Shown: in pieces, positions 36,284 to 45,417 of the stretch | Numbering within the stretch: the stretch's first letter is position 1 | Layout of the letters: every line of letters begins with the position of its first letter | Origin: JAEUKA01 sp035328405 | Lineage (GTDB): Bacteria > Myxococcota_A > Polyangia > Palsa-1104 > JAEUJZ01 | Direction of reading: 5' to 3' | Assembly: GCA_035328405.1 (NCBI GenBank) | Contig: DAOLIT010000008.1 | Span: 31,929-95,928 of the forward strand | Length of the DNA: 64,000 bases | The notes under the pieces: model-generated | The model's database searches: none | What the model was told of the DNA's origin: nothing | Seen by the model: only the letters and a program-made list of their open reading frames with translations | Translations under genes and position numbers: made by a program

Positions 36284-37054
36284 CTAGAGTTTGCAGTCGT
36301 CGTCGGTGCCCAGGGCTCTTACGTTGCAGCCCTTGGCGCAAACGACTTGTTGAGGCACGCCGCTCACGCACTTGTACAGATTGCCGCCCGAGCAGGTCCA
36401 ATACTGTTTGCCGTTGTACGCGCTCTTGTTGCAATCCCAACTGATGCCGCCACCGCCGCCGCCGTTGGCCTTGGCGTTCGCCCAACCTGCTGGAACCCAG
36501 CTTCCCCACCGGCTGCCCACAGAGGCACCATTGTAGGACAACGTCGCCTTGCCGTTTCCGGTGACGTTCTGTTCGATGATGTCGAGCGTGCCGCCGCCGA
36601 CGCGCGTGATGAGCGCGACGTGCCCGTAGGTGCCGTTGGTCCACACCAGCATGTCGCCCGGTTTGGGCGGATGCCCGCTGTCGCCGTTGTAGTACACGTT
36701 CACCTTGTCGCGTGGCGCGTTGTTGAGCAGGTCTTTTGCATTTCCCCACCATCGCAGGCCCCATTTCTGCGAGAAGTGACGCATCACCAGCTCGACGCAC
36801 TGGTACTGATAGCCGTAGCTGCCTGTGCCCGCGCACGAGTAACCCGTGCCCGTGTTTGACCCATTGGAATACGCATTCGAGCCGTTCCACGAGGCCAACA
36901 CCGTGCCGCACGCCGGCATCGCCGTGGACTCGAAAAAGCTCGGGTTTACCGGGTCATTGGTTTCCGGCTCTACACCGCATCCAACAAAGGCCAAGAGCCC
37001 GAAAGACAAAAGAAACGACCGAGAGAGCTTGTGTTTGTTTTTGGAGTTGTTCAT
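36284..37054 (-). CDS. CHAP-domain lipoprotein (putative peptidoglycan hydrolase)
   Basis: 256 aa from ATG 37054. Lipoprotein signal (SRSFLLSFGLLAFVGC). The CHAP domain at about 45-190 shows the catalytic Cys in YQYQCVELVMRHF, PKPGDMLVW and the catalytic His in YGHVALITR, plus DIIEQN. A Gly linker leads to a small C-terminal Cys-rich module (WTCSGGNLYKCVSGVPQQ, CNVRALGTDDDC). Likely cell-wall amidase or endopeptidase. Confidence 0.88.
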   Translation of the reverse strand: MNNSKNKHKLSRSFLLSFGLLAFVGCGVEPETNDPVNPSFFESTAMPACGTVLASWNGSNAYSNGSNTGTGYSCAGTGSYGYQYQCVELVMRHFSQKWGLRWWGNAKDLLNNAPRDKVNVYYNGDSGHPPKPGDMLVWTNGTYGHVALITRVGGGTLDIIEQNVTGNGKATLSYNGASVGSRWGSWVPAGWANAKANGGGGGGISWDCNKSAYNGKQYWTCSGGNLYKCVSGVPQQVVCAKGCNVRALGTDDDCKL

Positions 37055-37131
37055 GCACCAAAAAACAGCAGCCCGCGTGCCAAGCAACCGCTGCATCGTG
37101 AGGCTCTCACTGCGGTTTCGGGGCCCAGGCG

Positions 37132-37155
37132 AGTTGATGGATCAATCCATCAACT
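37132..37155. promoter_or_regulatory. 24-bp near-perfect palindrome
   Basis: Half-site AGTTGATGGAT and its exact complement ATCCATCAACT, separated by CA. It lies in the 223-bp divergent gap between the CHAP lipoprotein and nadD. The length and symmetry suit a dimeric repressor such as TetR or GntR; no such regulator is adjacent. Confidence 0.6.
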
Positions 37156-37179
37156 TGTCCCTACAACTGAGGGTCAAAA

Positions 37180-37198
37180 CCCGCACATCACATGCGGG
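37180..37198. promoter_or_regulatory. Hairpin upstream of nadD
   Basis: CCCGCA and TGCGGG around a 7-nt loop, about 80 bp before nadD. Could be part of its leader. Weak evidence. Confidence 0.3.
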
Positions 37199-37277
37199 AA
37201 TGAAACCCGCGCGACTCGGTTGCGGCGCAAACACCAGGCCGCGTTGGGATTGATTTTCAGCCACAGGCGGTCCCACC

Positions 37278-37886
37278 ATGGGCTGCATGCGTGTGGCGGT
37301 CTTTGGCGGCAGTTTTGACCCACCTCATTTGGGACATCAGCTTGCCGCGTTGTATGTGCTCGAGACGTTTCCGGTCGATGCGTTGTGGCTTGTGCCTGTG
37401 TATCGGCATGCGTTTGACAAGCCTCTTTCGCCTTTTTCGCACCGACTGGCGATGTGTCATCTCGTCGCAGAGTCGCTGGGTCCGCGCGTTTTTGTGTCCA
37501 CGGTCGAACAGGACTTGGCCGGGCCGAGTTACACGCTGAACACGATTCGTCGTTTGCAGGCCGAATTTCCCGGCGCTGAGTTTTCGCTCGTCATCGGGTC
37601 GGATTTGTTGAAGGAACGGGAACGCTGGCACGGGTTTTCGGATTTGTCTGTGGCGGTGCGTTTTCTCGTCTTGTCCCGAGGCGGTGCTGAGGCAGATTCG
37701 ACCGCGCTGCGTCTGCCTACGGATGAGTGGCCGCTGCATCCAATCACGCTGCCCGAGGTGAGTTCCACCTTGGTCCGGGCGGCCTTACGGCGTGGGGAAA
37801 AGCCGACCGGCCTCGTGAGCTTGCGCGTGCTGGACTACATCCACCGACACGGGCTGTATGCAGAACACAAGGAGCAAAAACCGTGA
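37278..37886 (+). CDS. nadD: Nicotinate-nucleotide adenylyltransferase
   Basis: 202 aa. Makes deamido-NAD from nicotinate mononucleotide and ATP. Nucleotidyltransferase motifs GGSFDPPHLGHQ (the HxGH) and EVSSTLVRAALRRGE, plus FSLVIGSDLL. GGCGG lies before the ATG. Its stop overlaps the GTG of the next gene. Confidence 0.95.
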   Translation: MGCMRVAVFGGSFDPPHLGHQLAALYVLETFPVDALWLVPVYRHAFDKPLSPFSHRLAMCHLVAESLGPRVFVSTVEQDLAGPSYTLNTIRRLQAEFPGAEFSLVIGSDLLKERERWHGFSDLSVAVRFLVLSRGGAEADSTALRLPTDEWPLHPITLPEVSSTLVRAALRRGEKPTGLVSLRVLDYIHRHGLYAEHKEQKP

Positions 37887-38809
37887 CGACACCCGAGCTA
37901 TTTTCCGAAACGGCGCAACTTGCAACCCCGCTGCGTATCTTGGTCGTCGGTGCTGGCCCGGTCGGAAAGGCGTTTCATCGGGCGCTTGTCCAGGCTGGAA
38001 ACGACGTGCGATCGTGGTCGCGCTCTCACGGCCCGCTGTGGCCCGAGGGAACCGACCAGAATGCAGCGGAAGTGGTGCTGTTGGCCGTCCGAGATGACGC
38101 GATCGAGCAGGCCGCCGACTATGTTGTTTCGCACGGGGCGGCAGACGCCCGTTCCGTCGTGCTGCACTGCGCGGGTGGGCGGAAACCGTCGGCAGTATTC
38201 CAAAACATCACCGGAAAAGTCGGTGGAACGGGTTTGTTTCATCCGCTGCGTTCTTTTGTCCATCGCGCAGCCAGCGACGACAACGACTTGGCAGGGCCGA
38301 CTTCAGTCGCAGAGCTTTCGGGGACCGTGTTCGCCATTTGTGGCGATGCTCAGGCCGTCTCCGTCGGAAAGAAACTGTGCGAAGGCTTGTCCGGGATACC
38401 GCTGCCCCTCGCAGAAGCCCAGCTTTCGACGTATCACGCGGCGGCGGTGCTCGTGGCCGGGCATGTTGCGACCCTGATCGACACAGCCATCCAACTGTTT
38501 TCCAAGTTGGGTTTGCCAAAAACCGTTGGGCAGCAGGCGCTTTGCGCGTTGACCGATTCCGTTCTCCGCAACATCGAAGAGGTCGGTCTGCCGCAGGCAC
38601 TCACTGGCCCGATTGCTCGCGGCGACGCATCCACGGTGTCGGAACACCTCACCGCACTTGGGGCGTTGAGCTGCCAGGTTGCCGAGGTGTACCGAATCGT
38701 GGCGGAAAGTTCGCTTGACATCGCGTATCGAAAAGGCGCGGCCTCGCACGAGGCACTTTCAGCGGTGGGCGAGCTGTTGCAAAGCCGGGTGCAGCCGTGC
38801 AGGGTTTGA
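37883..38809 (+). CDS. Rossmann-like DUF2520 protein
   Basis: 308 aa from GTG 37883, which overlaps the nadD stop (GTGA) and follows AAGGAG. N-terminal NAD(P)-binding fold (LRILVVGAGPVGKAFHRALV, EVVLLAVRDDAIEQA) and the C-terminal DUF2520 helical domain (AAAVLVAGHVATLIDTAIQL, ALTGPIARGDASTVSEHL). Family members resemble ketopantoate/6-phosphogluconate dehydrogenases. Substrate unknown; the pairing with nadD suggests a nearby cofactor-related role. Confidence 0.88.
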   Translation: MTTPELFSETAQLATPLRILVVGAGPVGKAFHRALVQAGNDVRSWSRSHGPLWPEGTDQNAAEVVLLAVRDDAIEQAADYVVSHGAADARSVVLHCAGGRKPSAVFQNITGKVGGTGLFHPLRSFVHRAASDDNDLAGPTSVAELSGTVFAICGDAQAVSVGKKLCEGLSGIPLPLAEAQLSTYHAAAVLVAGHVATLIDTAIQLFSKLGLPKTVGQQALCALTDSVLRNIEEVGLPQALTGPIARGDASTVSEHLTALGALSCQVAEVYRIVAESSLDIAYRKGAASHEALSAVGELLQSRVQPCRV

Positions 38810-38841
38810 CTCGCTTTCTCGCCGTCTGATAAGGTCGCGCC

Positions 38842-40284
38842 GTGTCTCCTTCCGCCTGCCGTATTGTTGTTGCCGACGACGAACCGAGTTTGCGCAAAGT
38901 TCTGTCGTCCCTTTTGCGCCGTGAAGGCTATGAAGTTTCCGAGGCCAAAGACGGCGAGGAGGCGCTGTCGCTTCTGACTTCACAAGTCGCGGTGCTGATC
39001 ACCGATATGCGCATGCCGAAACTCGATGGAATGCAGCTTTTTCGTCGAGCGATCAACGAATATCCCGATTTGAAGGTCATTATCTTTACTGCCTATGGAC
39101 GTATCACAGAATCTGTCGAGGCCGTGAAACTCGGGGCGTTCGATTTTGTCGAAAAAGGAACGGACAATGAACATATTTTGCAAGTTGTCCGAAAAGCCGT
39201 CGCGAGTTATGAATTAGACCAAAGATCTCCGCGTCGCGCGCCAGGTCCTTTGCCACCGCAAATCGGTAGATATGGTTTGGTGGGAACCGCAAAATCTTTG
39301 CAGAGTGTGTTTTCTCTGATTGATAAGGTGGCAGAGTCTCCATCGACGGTGCTGATTATTGGGGAAAGCGGAACCGGAAAGGAATTGGTCGCGCGTGCTT
39401 TGCACGAACATTCCAGCCGCAAAAACGAATCCTTCATTCGTATCAATTGCGCAGCGATTCCAAGAACATTGATGGAATCCGAGCTTTTTGGATATGAAAA
39501 GGGCGCATTTACAGGGGCCGTGTCCTCGAAACCGGGTCGTTTTGAATTGGCGGATCGCGGTACGCTGTTTTTGGACGAAATCGGAGAGCTGGCGCTGGAA
39601 ATGCAGGTCAAACTGCTGCGCGTTCTGCAAGAATCCGAGTTCGAGCGCGTCGGTGGCCTCAAGACCTTGCACGTGGATGTGCGCGTCATCGCGGCCACAA
39701 ACCGTGATTTGGTCAAGGAAGTCGCAGCGAACAACTTTCGCGAAGAATTGTATTACCGCTTGAATGTCGTACCCATCGTGCTGCCTCCACTTCGCGAACG
39801 GGCCCAGGACATTCCCCTTCTTGTTTCGCATTTTGTTGCGCGTTTTAACGAACGCCTGCGCAAGCAAATTACAGGGCTCAGCGACGAAGCGATGGCTGTT
39901 CTGTTGCGATATCCATTTCCAGGAAATATCAGGGAATTGGAGAACATTGTCGAGAGAACAGTTTTGTTGGCAGAAGGGCCTTTTATCGACGTAAGTGATT
40001 TGCCAGATAACGTGGTGCAGAGCAACTCGGCGCATTCTTCCATTCACATCGCACAAACCGCATGGGCCAAACCATCCCCCAAAGAACCGATTTCGGGTCG
40101 GCCCGCCGCCACTTCATTAAAAGAAATTGTGCGCCAAGAAACCGAGCGCGTTGAACGCGAAATGATACAGCGGGCTCTAAATGACAAACAGGGCAATGTC
40201 ACTCAGGCGGCTCGGCAGCTTGGAATCAGCCGCAAAAGTCTGCAAATCAAAATGAAAGAATTCAAACTGCGAGAACCGGATTAG
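38842..40284 (+). CDS. NtrC-family sigma-54-dependent response regulator
   Basis: 480 aa, GTG start. Receiver with phospho-Asp55 (LITDMRMPKLDG) and the conserved Lys in FDFVEKG. Sigma-54 AAA+ domain: GESGTGKE at 174, GAFTGA at 221-226, LFLDEIGEL, and RFPGNIRELEN-like YPFPGNIRELEN. A Fis-type helix-turn-helix closes the protein (GNVTQAARQLGISRKSLQIK). All elements needed for activation of sigma-54 polymerase are present. No sensor kinase is adjacent. The next gene, a polysaccharide co-polymerase, may be a target. Confidence 0.95.
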   Translation: MSPSACRIVVADDEPSLRKVLSSLLRREGYEVSEAKDGEEALSLLTSQVAVLITDMRMPKLDGMQLFRRAINEYPDLKVIIFTAYGRITESVEAVKLGAFDFVEKGTDNEHILQVVRKAVASYELDQRSPRRAPGPLPPQIGRYGLVGTAKSLQSVFSLIDKVAESPSTVLIIGESGTGKELVARALHEHSSRKNESFIRINCAAIPRTLMESELFGYEKGAFTGAVSSKPGRFELADRGTLFLDEIGELALEMQVKLLRVLQESEFERVGGLKTLHVDVRVIAATNRDLVKEVAANNFREELYYRLNVVPIVLPPLRERAQDIPLLVSHFVARFNERLRKQITGLSDEAMAVLLRYPFPGNIRELENIVERTVLLAEGPFIDVSDLPDNVVQSNSAHSSIHIAQTAWAKPSPKEPISGRPAATSLKEIVRQETERVEREMIQRALNDKQGNVTQAARQLGISRKSLQIKMKEFKLREPD

Positions 40285-40350
40285 CGGGAAATTGGCGCGG
40301 CATGCGTCGTGTGGCTTGACCTGTGGGGGCGGCAGGGATATACGCACGCG

Positions 40351-42591
40351 ATGTGGACCGACACAAAAAACCCCTCGCTTCGTCTGCGCAGCGAGGCGTG
40401 GAACGTGTTCTTTCGTGTGCGCAAAAAGTGGCCATTGTGGGTGTTGGCCTCGACGGTTTTCGTGGTTGCGGGTCTTTATTTCGGAAAGAACTATCGCCCG
40501 ATGTATCAAAGTCTGGCGCAAGTTCGCGTCGGGGAAGACCTGGATGCGCGGAGCGTTCCGGGGCAACGCGAGGACCCCAGCGAATGGGCCGATCTACCTG
40601 ACGCGCTGGCGAATGCGTTTCGCGCGCGGGTGGTTGTGGATGCCAGCGTGCGGGCGAACGTGGCAAAGATTGCGGCAAGGCCCGAGCTGGCCCACGTTGC
40701 CCAGCTTCAAACGGACAAAGGCCTGGACGCGCTCGTCGAGGACATCAAGCGCACGCTGCTGGTCGAGGCGGTCACACGGCGGCTCTTTCAGCTTACGTAC
40801 AACGCTCGGGACCCTGTGCTTGCGCAGATCGTGCTCCAGACCTTTGCGGAGGCGGGCGTCCAAGACGTGGTTGCGCAGCGGATCGAGACCGCAAAACGTG
40901 TGCGCGTCTTTTTGACAGACGAAACCGAACGGTCAAAACAGCGCTTGCTCGAGGCAGAAAACCAAGTTGTGCAATTTGTGCAAAAACACCCCAAGTTGCT
41001 CGTGTCGATTTCAGCGACGGAGCGAAACAAGCTGGGTTTGCAGGCTGCGGACAAGTTGCTCGTCACGGCCAAAGACAAGCCGGTTCTGACAGCGACGAAG
41101 GTGGCCGAGAATTTTTCTTCGCCTGAGCTGCGTCCGCTGCTGGAAAAACGAGCCCAGTTCGAGGCTCAAATCGCGCAAATCGAAAGCGCGCACAAGTTCG
41201 ATCCGGCGCAACAGAAAGTGCTGGAAATCGAGCGGCTTCAGCAGCAGCTTTTGGACTTGAAAAGCCAAGGCTACACGCCGCAGTACCCTGAATTCCAACG
41301 CATCACGGCGGACATGGAACGCATTTCCAAAGACGTGCGGGATGTGCGAAGCGGCAACAGTCCGAAGCTGGCAGAGGATCTGCTGCTACAGGCCAAGACA
41401 CGAGCGCAAATGGCCGCGCTGGATCGGCAGATTGCGGCGATGCGTCGCAAATTGACTGGCACAGACAAACTCTCCGCCGACCAGGAGGCGCTGAGCGCCG
41501 AAGCCGAATACGCGCGGCTGTTTCGAGATTTGGAAAACGCGCGCGTCACGTTCGACAAACTCCGCGAACGACAGCAGGAAGCACTGGTGAATGAACAGCT
41601 TGCTCGTGTGCCGAACAACGCGGCAGCGCGCATCATCGACAACGCGAGTTTTCCGACGAAACCACGCGGTCTGTCGAAAAACCTGATGCTGGGGCTTCTG
41701 TCTGTGCTGGGGCTTCTTGCGGGTTTGGCGATCACCGTCATCCGCGCGCTTTCGGATCGGCGCATTTTTTCTGCGGTGGATTTGTGGCACGCGGCGCGGC
41801 TGCCGGTGCTGGCGAACCTTCCGAAAAACGATCGCCGACCTCGCCGAAACGTCTTGCCAGAGGTGCTTTTGTGCGGGCAGGAAGACGCAAACACACCGAA
41901 AACAGAGACCGGTGTTCGGCCTCCTCCCAAACCTGGGAAGACCAGGCTGCGGGAACTGGGTTATGTCGTTCGCACGATTCCTTCCCTTCCACCATCACCA
42001 GAGCTTTTTTTGCTGAGCCAGCCGGATGGGGCGCGGGCAGAGCAAATCAGGTTGCTCAGCTGTCGCCTGCGCGAACGGGGCAATCCACGGTTGCTGTTTT
42101 TGGTCAGCAGCCAGCCGCAGGAAGGCAAATCGGTTGCGGCGGCGAATTTGGCGTTGGCCCTGGCCGAGGGCGGAGGTTCAAAAGTGGCGCTTCTGGATGC
42201 TCAGGTCTTGGCCCCGCGCCTTCATACTCTGTTTTTGCCCGGCCAGGAGATTCCGTCCACAGACCTGCGCGATTGCAAACCGGAACTCTGGGAGGTGTCG
42301 CCGGATCTGTGTCTGCTTCCGGCCCCTGTGCTTGCGAATCCCAAAAACCGGGCAGCGGTCGAAAACTCACCCGCGTTTGCATCGCTGCTGGATGATTTGC
42401 TCGAGGCGTTCGACTACGTGATTGTCGATACGCCGTCCATGAGCCTCGCGGCGGATGCGCGCCTGCTTCTTCAACACGGCGGCGAGGCGCTGTTGGTCGT
42501 TCGAGCGGGGCACACCAATGTAGACATGTTGTCGCTCTCCCTCGACCGAATCGAACAACATTCCGTCTGCGGCCTGCTGCTCACCAGCTAA
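40351..42591 (+). CDS. Wzc-like chain length determinant / BY-kinase-like protein
   Basis: 746 aa from ATG 40351. Wzz-type N-terminus with a first membrane helix (WPLWVLASTVFVVAGLYF), long periplasmic coiled coil, a second helix (LMLGLLSVLGLLAGLAITVI) and a cytoplasmic P-loop domain: LFLVSSQPQEGKSVAAANLA (Lys593 in Walker A), KVALLDAQVLAPR, YVIVDTPSMSLAADARLLL. The Tyr-rich tail of true BY-kinases is missing, so it may regulate polymer export without autophosphorylation. No Wza or Wzx/Wzy gene is in the window. Confidence 0.88.
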   Translation: MWTDTKNPSLRLRSEAWNVFFRVRKKWPLWVLASTVFVVAGLYFGKNYRPMYQSLAQVRVGEDLDARSVPGQREDPSEWADLPDALANAFRARVVVDASVRANVAKIAARPELAHVAQLQTDKGLDALVEDIKRTLLVEAVTRRLFQLTYNARDPVLAQIVLQTFAEAGVQDVVAQRIETAKRVRVFLTDETERSKQRLLEAENQVVQFVQKHPKLLVSISATERNKLGLQAADKLLVTAKDKPVLTATKVAENFSSPELRPLLEKRAQFEAQIAQIESAHKFDPAQQKVLEIERLQQQLLDLKSQGYTPQYPEFQRITADMERISKDVRDVRSGNSPKLAEDLLLQAKTRAQMAALDRQIAAMRRKLTGTDKLSADQEALSAEAEYARLFRDLENARVTFDKLRERQQEALVNEQLARVPNNAAARIIDNASFPTKPRGLSKNLMLGLLSVLGLLAGLAITVIRALSDRRIFSAVDLWHAARLPVLANLPKNDRRPRRNVLPEVLLCGQEDANTPKTETGVRPPPKPGKTRLRELGYVVRTIPSLPPSPELFLLSQPDGARAEQIRLLSCRLRERGNPRLLFLVSSQPQEGKSVAAANLALALAEGGGSKVALLDAQVLAPRLHTLFLPGQEIPSTDLRDCKPELWEVSPDLCLLPAPVLANPKNRAAVENSPAFASLLDDLLEAFDYVIVDTPSMSLAADARLLLQHGGEALLVVRAGHTNVDMLSLSLDRIEQHSVCGLLLTS

Positions 42592-42663
42592 TACAGAGTG
42601 TGGGGGGAGAGCAGCTTCGGGGTTGCGAGCAAGACCCCCGTACGTTGTGCCGGGTTTGTCGCC

Positions 42664-42706
42664 GACACAGCCCGCGCCCACCGCGGCCGTTTCTGCATGG
42701 GAACTG
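42664..42706 (-). repeat. Dispersed 3'-end element, copy A
   Basis: About 43 bp. On the minus strand it reads AGTTCCCATGCAGAAACGG then CCGCGGTGGGCGC and ends in TGTC. It matches copies B (42749-42794) and C (62988-63033) at roughly 75 percent or better by eye. Lies in the convergent gap after exbD. Confidence 0.65.
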
Positions 42707-42748
42707 GCTGCCGTTTTCGTGGAGGCGGACGCCGCCGTGAGCGCGTCC

Positions 42749-42794
42749 GACATGGCTCGCGCGCACCGCAGTCGTTTTTGGTTGGGAACGAAGG
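42749..42794 (-). repeat. Dispersed 3'-end element, copy B
   Basis: Begins just downstream of the exbD stop (TAG at 42797-42799). Minus strand: GTTCCCAACCAAAAACGACT, then GCGGTGCGCGCGAGCC and ATGTC. Copy A follows about 42 bp further on. Confidence 0.7.
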
Positions 42795-42796
42795 AA

Positions 42797-43381
42797 CTAG
42801 TGACCGGCGGGGGCTGCGCCGCCTTTGGATTTTTGCGACACAGCAAAGTTCACGTTGTTGTAGCCCGCGACCGTACACGTGTACATGACCTTCTTGAGCA
42901 CTTTGAAGTCGATGTTCTTGTCGCCTTGAATGATGACAAGACCTTTCCAGTCGTTCGGGTCCGGGTGCAACAACTTGAAGTTGTTTTTCAGGACGACCAA
43001 ATCGTCGTGAAGCTGCGGAATTTTCCAATCCATCGTCGTCTCACGCGTAAGCTCGGACGAATCCGCTTTCGGTTCGCCGTTGAGCGTGACCGAATCTCGC
43101 GAGATCGAAATGATCGGGGCCTGTTCCAGATCCTTGTAGTTCAGAGCCTCGGGCAGCGTGATGTTCTTCGATACCGTGAGAAGTTCGCCTGACGCCGAGA
43201 AGGTTTGGAGCAAGAACACGACCAGAATCGTGAGCATATCGACCATCGAGGTCAGATTCAGCTCTGCATAGGTCGATTTCTTCCCCGCGCCGTGCTTCGT
43301 CACAAACTTCAGCGGAATGAACTTCCGAAGCCTGGGCCCCGGCTGTTTGATGAGGCCACCCTTGTCAAATGCACTGCTCAT
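42797..43381 (-). CDS. ExbD/TolR-family biopolymer transport protein (second)
   Basis: 194 aa. N-terminal basic region, then a membrane helix with the proton-path Asp (AELNLTSMVDMLTILVVFLL) and a periplasmic domain ending in KNIDFKVLKKVMYTCTVAGY. TolR-type Asp is in SMVDML. It follows the first ExbD gene by 2 nt. With ExbB and another ExbD this matches the set AglR-AglQ-AglS that drives gliding and spore coat assembly in myxobacteria; that function is inference. Confidence 0.88.
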   Translation of the reverse strand: MSSAFDKGGLIKQPGPRLRKFIPLKFVTKHGAGKKSTYAELNLTSMVDMLTILVVFLLQTFSASGELLTVSKNITLPEALNYKDLEQAPIISISRDSVTLNGEPKADSSELTRETTMDWKIPQLHDDLVVLKNNFKLLHPDPNDWKGLVIIQGDKNIDFKVLKKVMYTCTVAGYNNVNFAVSQKSKGGAAPAGH

Positions 43382-43383
43382 GG

Positions 43384-43866
43384 TCAGCCTCCAGCGCCCT
43401 TGTCAGTCAGCGTCACGGTTGGGAATTTCGCGGAAATCGCAATGTCCATCGTCTTGATGATCTTTTGATAGACCACCACATCGTCCGTCTTGATCGTCAG
43501 GTCTTCTTTGTCCGCGTGGTCCTTCTTGGCCTGCGCCAGTGTGTCCGCAAGCTTCACGTAGTCGTAATCGTCCGCTTTTGCTTCGATCGCGATGCTCTCG
43601 CCCGTGGATTTCGAGAACGTGAACGTGTTGTCCTTGTTCACGAACAGCGTCAACGTCACCTGATTCTGCGGAGGTTCATCCGTCGGTGCGCTGTTCGACT
43701 TGGACTTTTGCGTCACGTCCATGCGGGCAAGCTGCGTCCACACTGCCGTGATGAGAAGGAACGAAATACAACAGGACAAAAGGTCAATGAACGGGACCAG
43801 GTTGATTGCGGCATCGAGCGGTTTTTTACCGCCTTTGCCTGATGGCGTAGGTGCTGCACCGCCCAT
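43384..43866 (-). CDS. ExbD/TolR-family biopolymer transport protein (first)
   Basis: 160 aa. Helix with the conserved Asp (AAINLVPFIDLLSCCISFLL), then a periplasmic domain with VTLTLFVNKDNTFTF and VVYQKIIKTMDIAISAKFP. Together with its neighbour it provides two distinct TolR-type subunits for one TolQ-type channel. Confidence 0.88.
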   Translation of the reverse strand: MGGAAPTPSGKGGKKPLDAAINLVPFIDLLSCCISFLLITAVWTQLARMDVTQKSKSNSAPTDEPPQNQVTLTLFVNKDNTFTFSKSTGESIAIEAKADDYDYVKLADTLAQAKKDHADKEDLTIKTDDVVVYQKIIKTMDIAISAKFPTVTLTDKGAGG

Positions 43867-43933
43867 AGTAGTAACTCCCTGTTTGGGCTCGCGGAGTGGG
43901 CACTCACGCCCACTCCAACCCGTCCACGTCGAA

Positions 43934-44590
43934 TTAAGCCTGTCCGCCCGCGTTCTTCATCGCGTTGCGGTGACCCACCACCAAGTTCACAACCTGAACC
44001 GACAGCTCGTTGATGTCGTCGAGCGTGTGCTGCGTCCAGCCGTTCAGGATGGCGAACCACAGAAGAGCCGGAACCGCGCAAATCAGACCGAATGCGGTGC
44101 AGTTCATGGCTTCCGAAATACCTTTCGCGAGCAACGTGGCTTTCATCGAGGGATCGACGCCTGCGACGCCTGCGAACGAGTGAATCAGACCCAGAATCGT
44201 GCCGAGCAGACCGACCAGCGTTGCGACGTTGCCGAGCATGGCCAGATAACCGGTTCGGGCTTCGAGTTTCGGAATTTCGTGAAGGGCTTGTTCATCCATC
44301 GCCGCCTGAACTTCGGTATCGGGACGATTGAACTTGGTCAGACCTGCTTGAATGATGCGGGTAACCGGAGTCGGATTGCCGCTGCACACCTTGACCGCGC
44401 CTTGAATGTTGCCAGCCATGATCTGGCTCTTGAGGAGCGAAAGCAGCTTCTTTTTATCGATGCCGGCTTTCTTCAGATAAATCACACGCTCGATCGAGAT
44501 GCCCCACGCAATGATCATGAGCAGCAAGATCGGCCACATCGGCCAGCCACCTTCGTGGAATGCATCGGCCAGGGCTTTCATCATCGACAT
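43934..44590 (-). CDS. MotA/TolQ/ExbB proton channel protein
   Basis: 218 aa with three helices: MWPILLLMIIAWGISIERVI, GYLAMLGNVATLVGLLGTIL and GLICAVPALLWFAILNGW, with the conserved GLIHSFAG region. First gene of the three-gene motor operon. It has a GTACTGG-like purine-poor leader, so the start ATG 44590 rests on homology (MSMMKALADAFHEGG). Confidence 0.92.
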   Translation of the reverse strand: MSMMKALADAFHEGGWPMWPILLLMIIAWGISIERVIYLKKAGIDKKKLLSLLKSQIMAGNIQGAVKVCSGNPTPVTRIIQAGLTKFNRPDTEVQAAMDEQALHEIPKLEARTGYLAMLGNVATLVGLLGTILGLIHSFAGVAGVDPSMKATLLAKGISEAMNCTAFGLICAVPALLWFAILNGWTQHTLDDINELSVQVVNLVVGHRNAMKNAGGQA

Positions 44591-44835
44591 GTCCAGTACC
44601 TCCAGTGAACGGGTTTGACGTTTCGGGCCATGTTACAAGCACAAGCAGTGCCAATGGTTCAAAAAACTGTGTTTCTCACGGGAAAACCGCAAAAGATTGA
44701 CCACGGGGGCAAAAGTACGACCTGCGATTTCGTGGAAATGGGCAACACAACCGGGGAAATTTGCCACGCCTTCCCAAAACCGCTGTCCTTGCCCATGCAG
44801 GTGCGTCCCAAACCGCATAGGTCGCACGGTTGCAC

Positions 44836-45417
44836 TTAGGGTTCCGCTTGTTCCCATAACTTTTGATTCTGTTTGTTGCGCAGTTTGTACTTCTCTGGAT
44901 AGTTCGTGTCATCGTCGGTGGGAGAAACTTGGCGTTTGTACACCGTCTCCCCATTTTTTTCGTCTACCGACCATTTTTCGTCCCATTTTCCGTTCCGATT
45001 CAGGTCTACCTTCGCGCGAACGACCTTCCCCCCTTCCGCATACAAATTGACTTTGTAGGGACGATTCGGCGTCGCATCCTTTACCTTGTCCCACGTCGCT
45101 TTCTGCTGAAAGAGCTGCACGATTTCGTCATCAAACGGACGCAGGGGAAACGTCGGTCGCGCCGTCTTGTTGACCTCTTGAGTGCCTGTGTCTTGCTTTG
45201 TCGTGACTGGTTTTGGAGTGTCTTGCGCCGTCGCCACAGACCCTCGGCTCCCCGCACTTCCGACCTCCTCGACTCGCGGAGAGACATTCACAGGATCTTC
45301 GATGTTCCCCTTCTTTTCGACCGTCGTTGGCGCGTTTTTCGCGCAGTGATACAGAGAACCAAACAGACCCGACACCGCAAAAAACACGATCAGATTCCGA
45401 AAACTTGTGTACTTCAT
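44836..45417 (-). CDS. Lipoprotein at the end of the radical SAM operon
   Basis: 193 aa from ATG 45417, which overlaps the stop of the radical SAM gene upstream (ATGA). Signal with lipobox at Cys25 (LIVFFAVSGLFGSLYHC). The mature part has a Thr/Lys-rich linker (about 30-95) and a C-terminal domain with RPYKVNLYAEGGKVVRAKVD and an EF-hand-like DLNRNGKWDEKW loop, which may bind calcium. It has no Cys or repeat pattern of a typical precursor peptide. Family not recognised. Confidence 0.8.
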   Translation of the reverse strand: MKYTSFRNLIVFFAVSGLFGSLYHCAKNAPTTVEKKGNIEDPVNVSPRVEEVGSAGSRGSVATAQDTPKPVTTKQDTGTQEVNKTARPTFPLRPFDDEIVQLFQQKATWDKVKDATPNRPYKVNLYAEGGKVVRAKVDLNRNGKWDEKWSVDEKNGETVYKRQVSPTDDDTNYPEKYKLRNKQNQKLWEQAEP

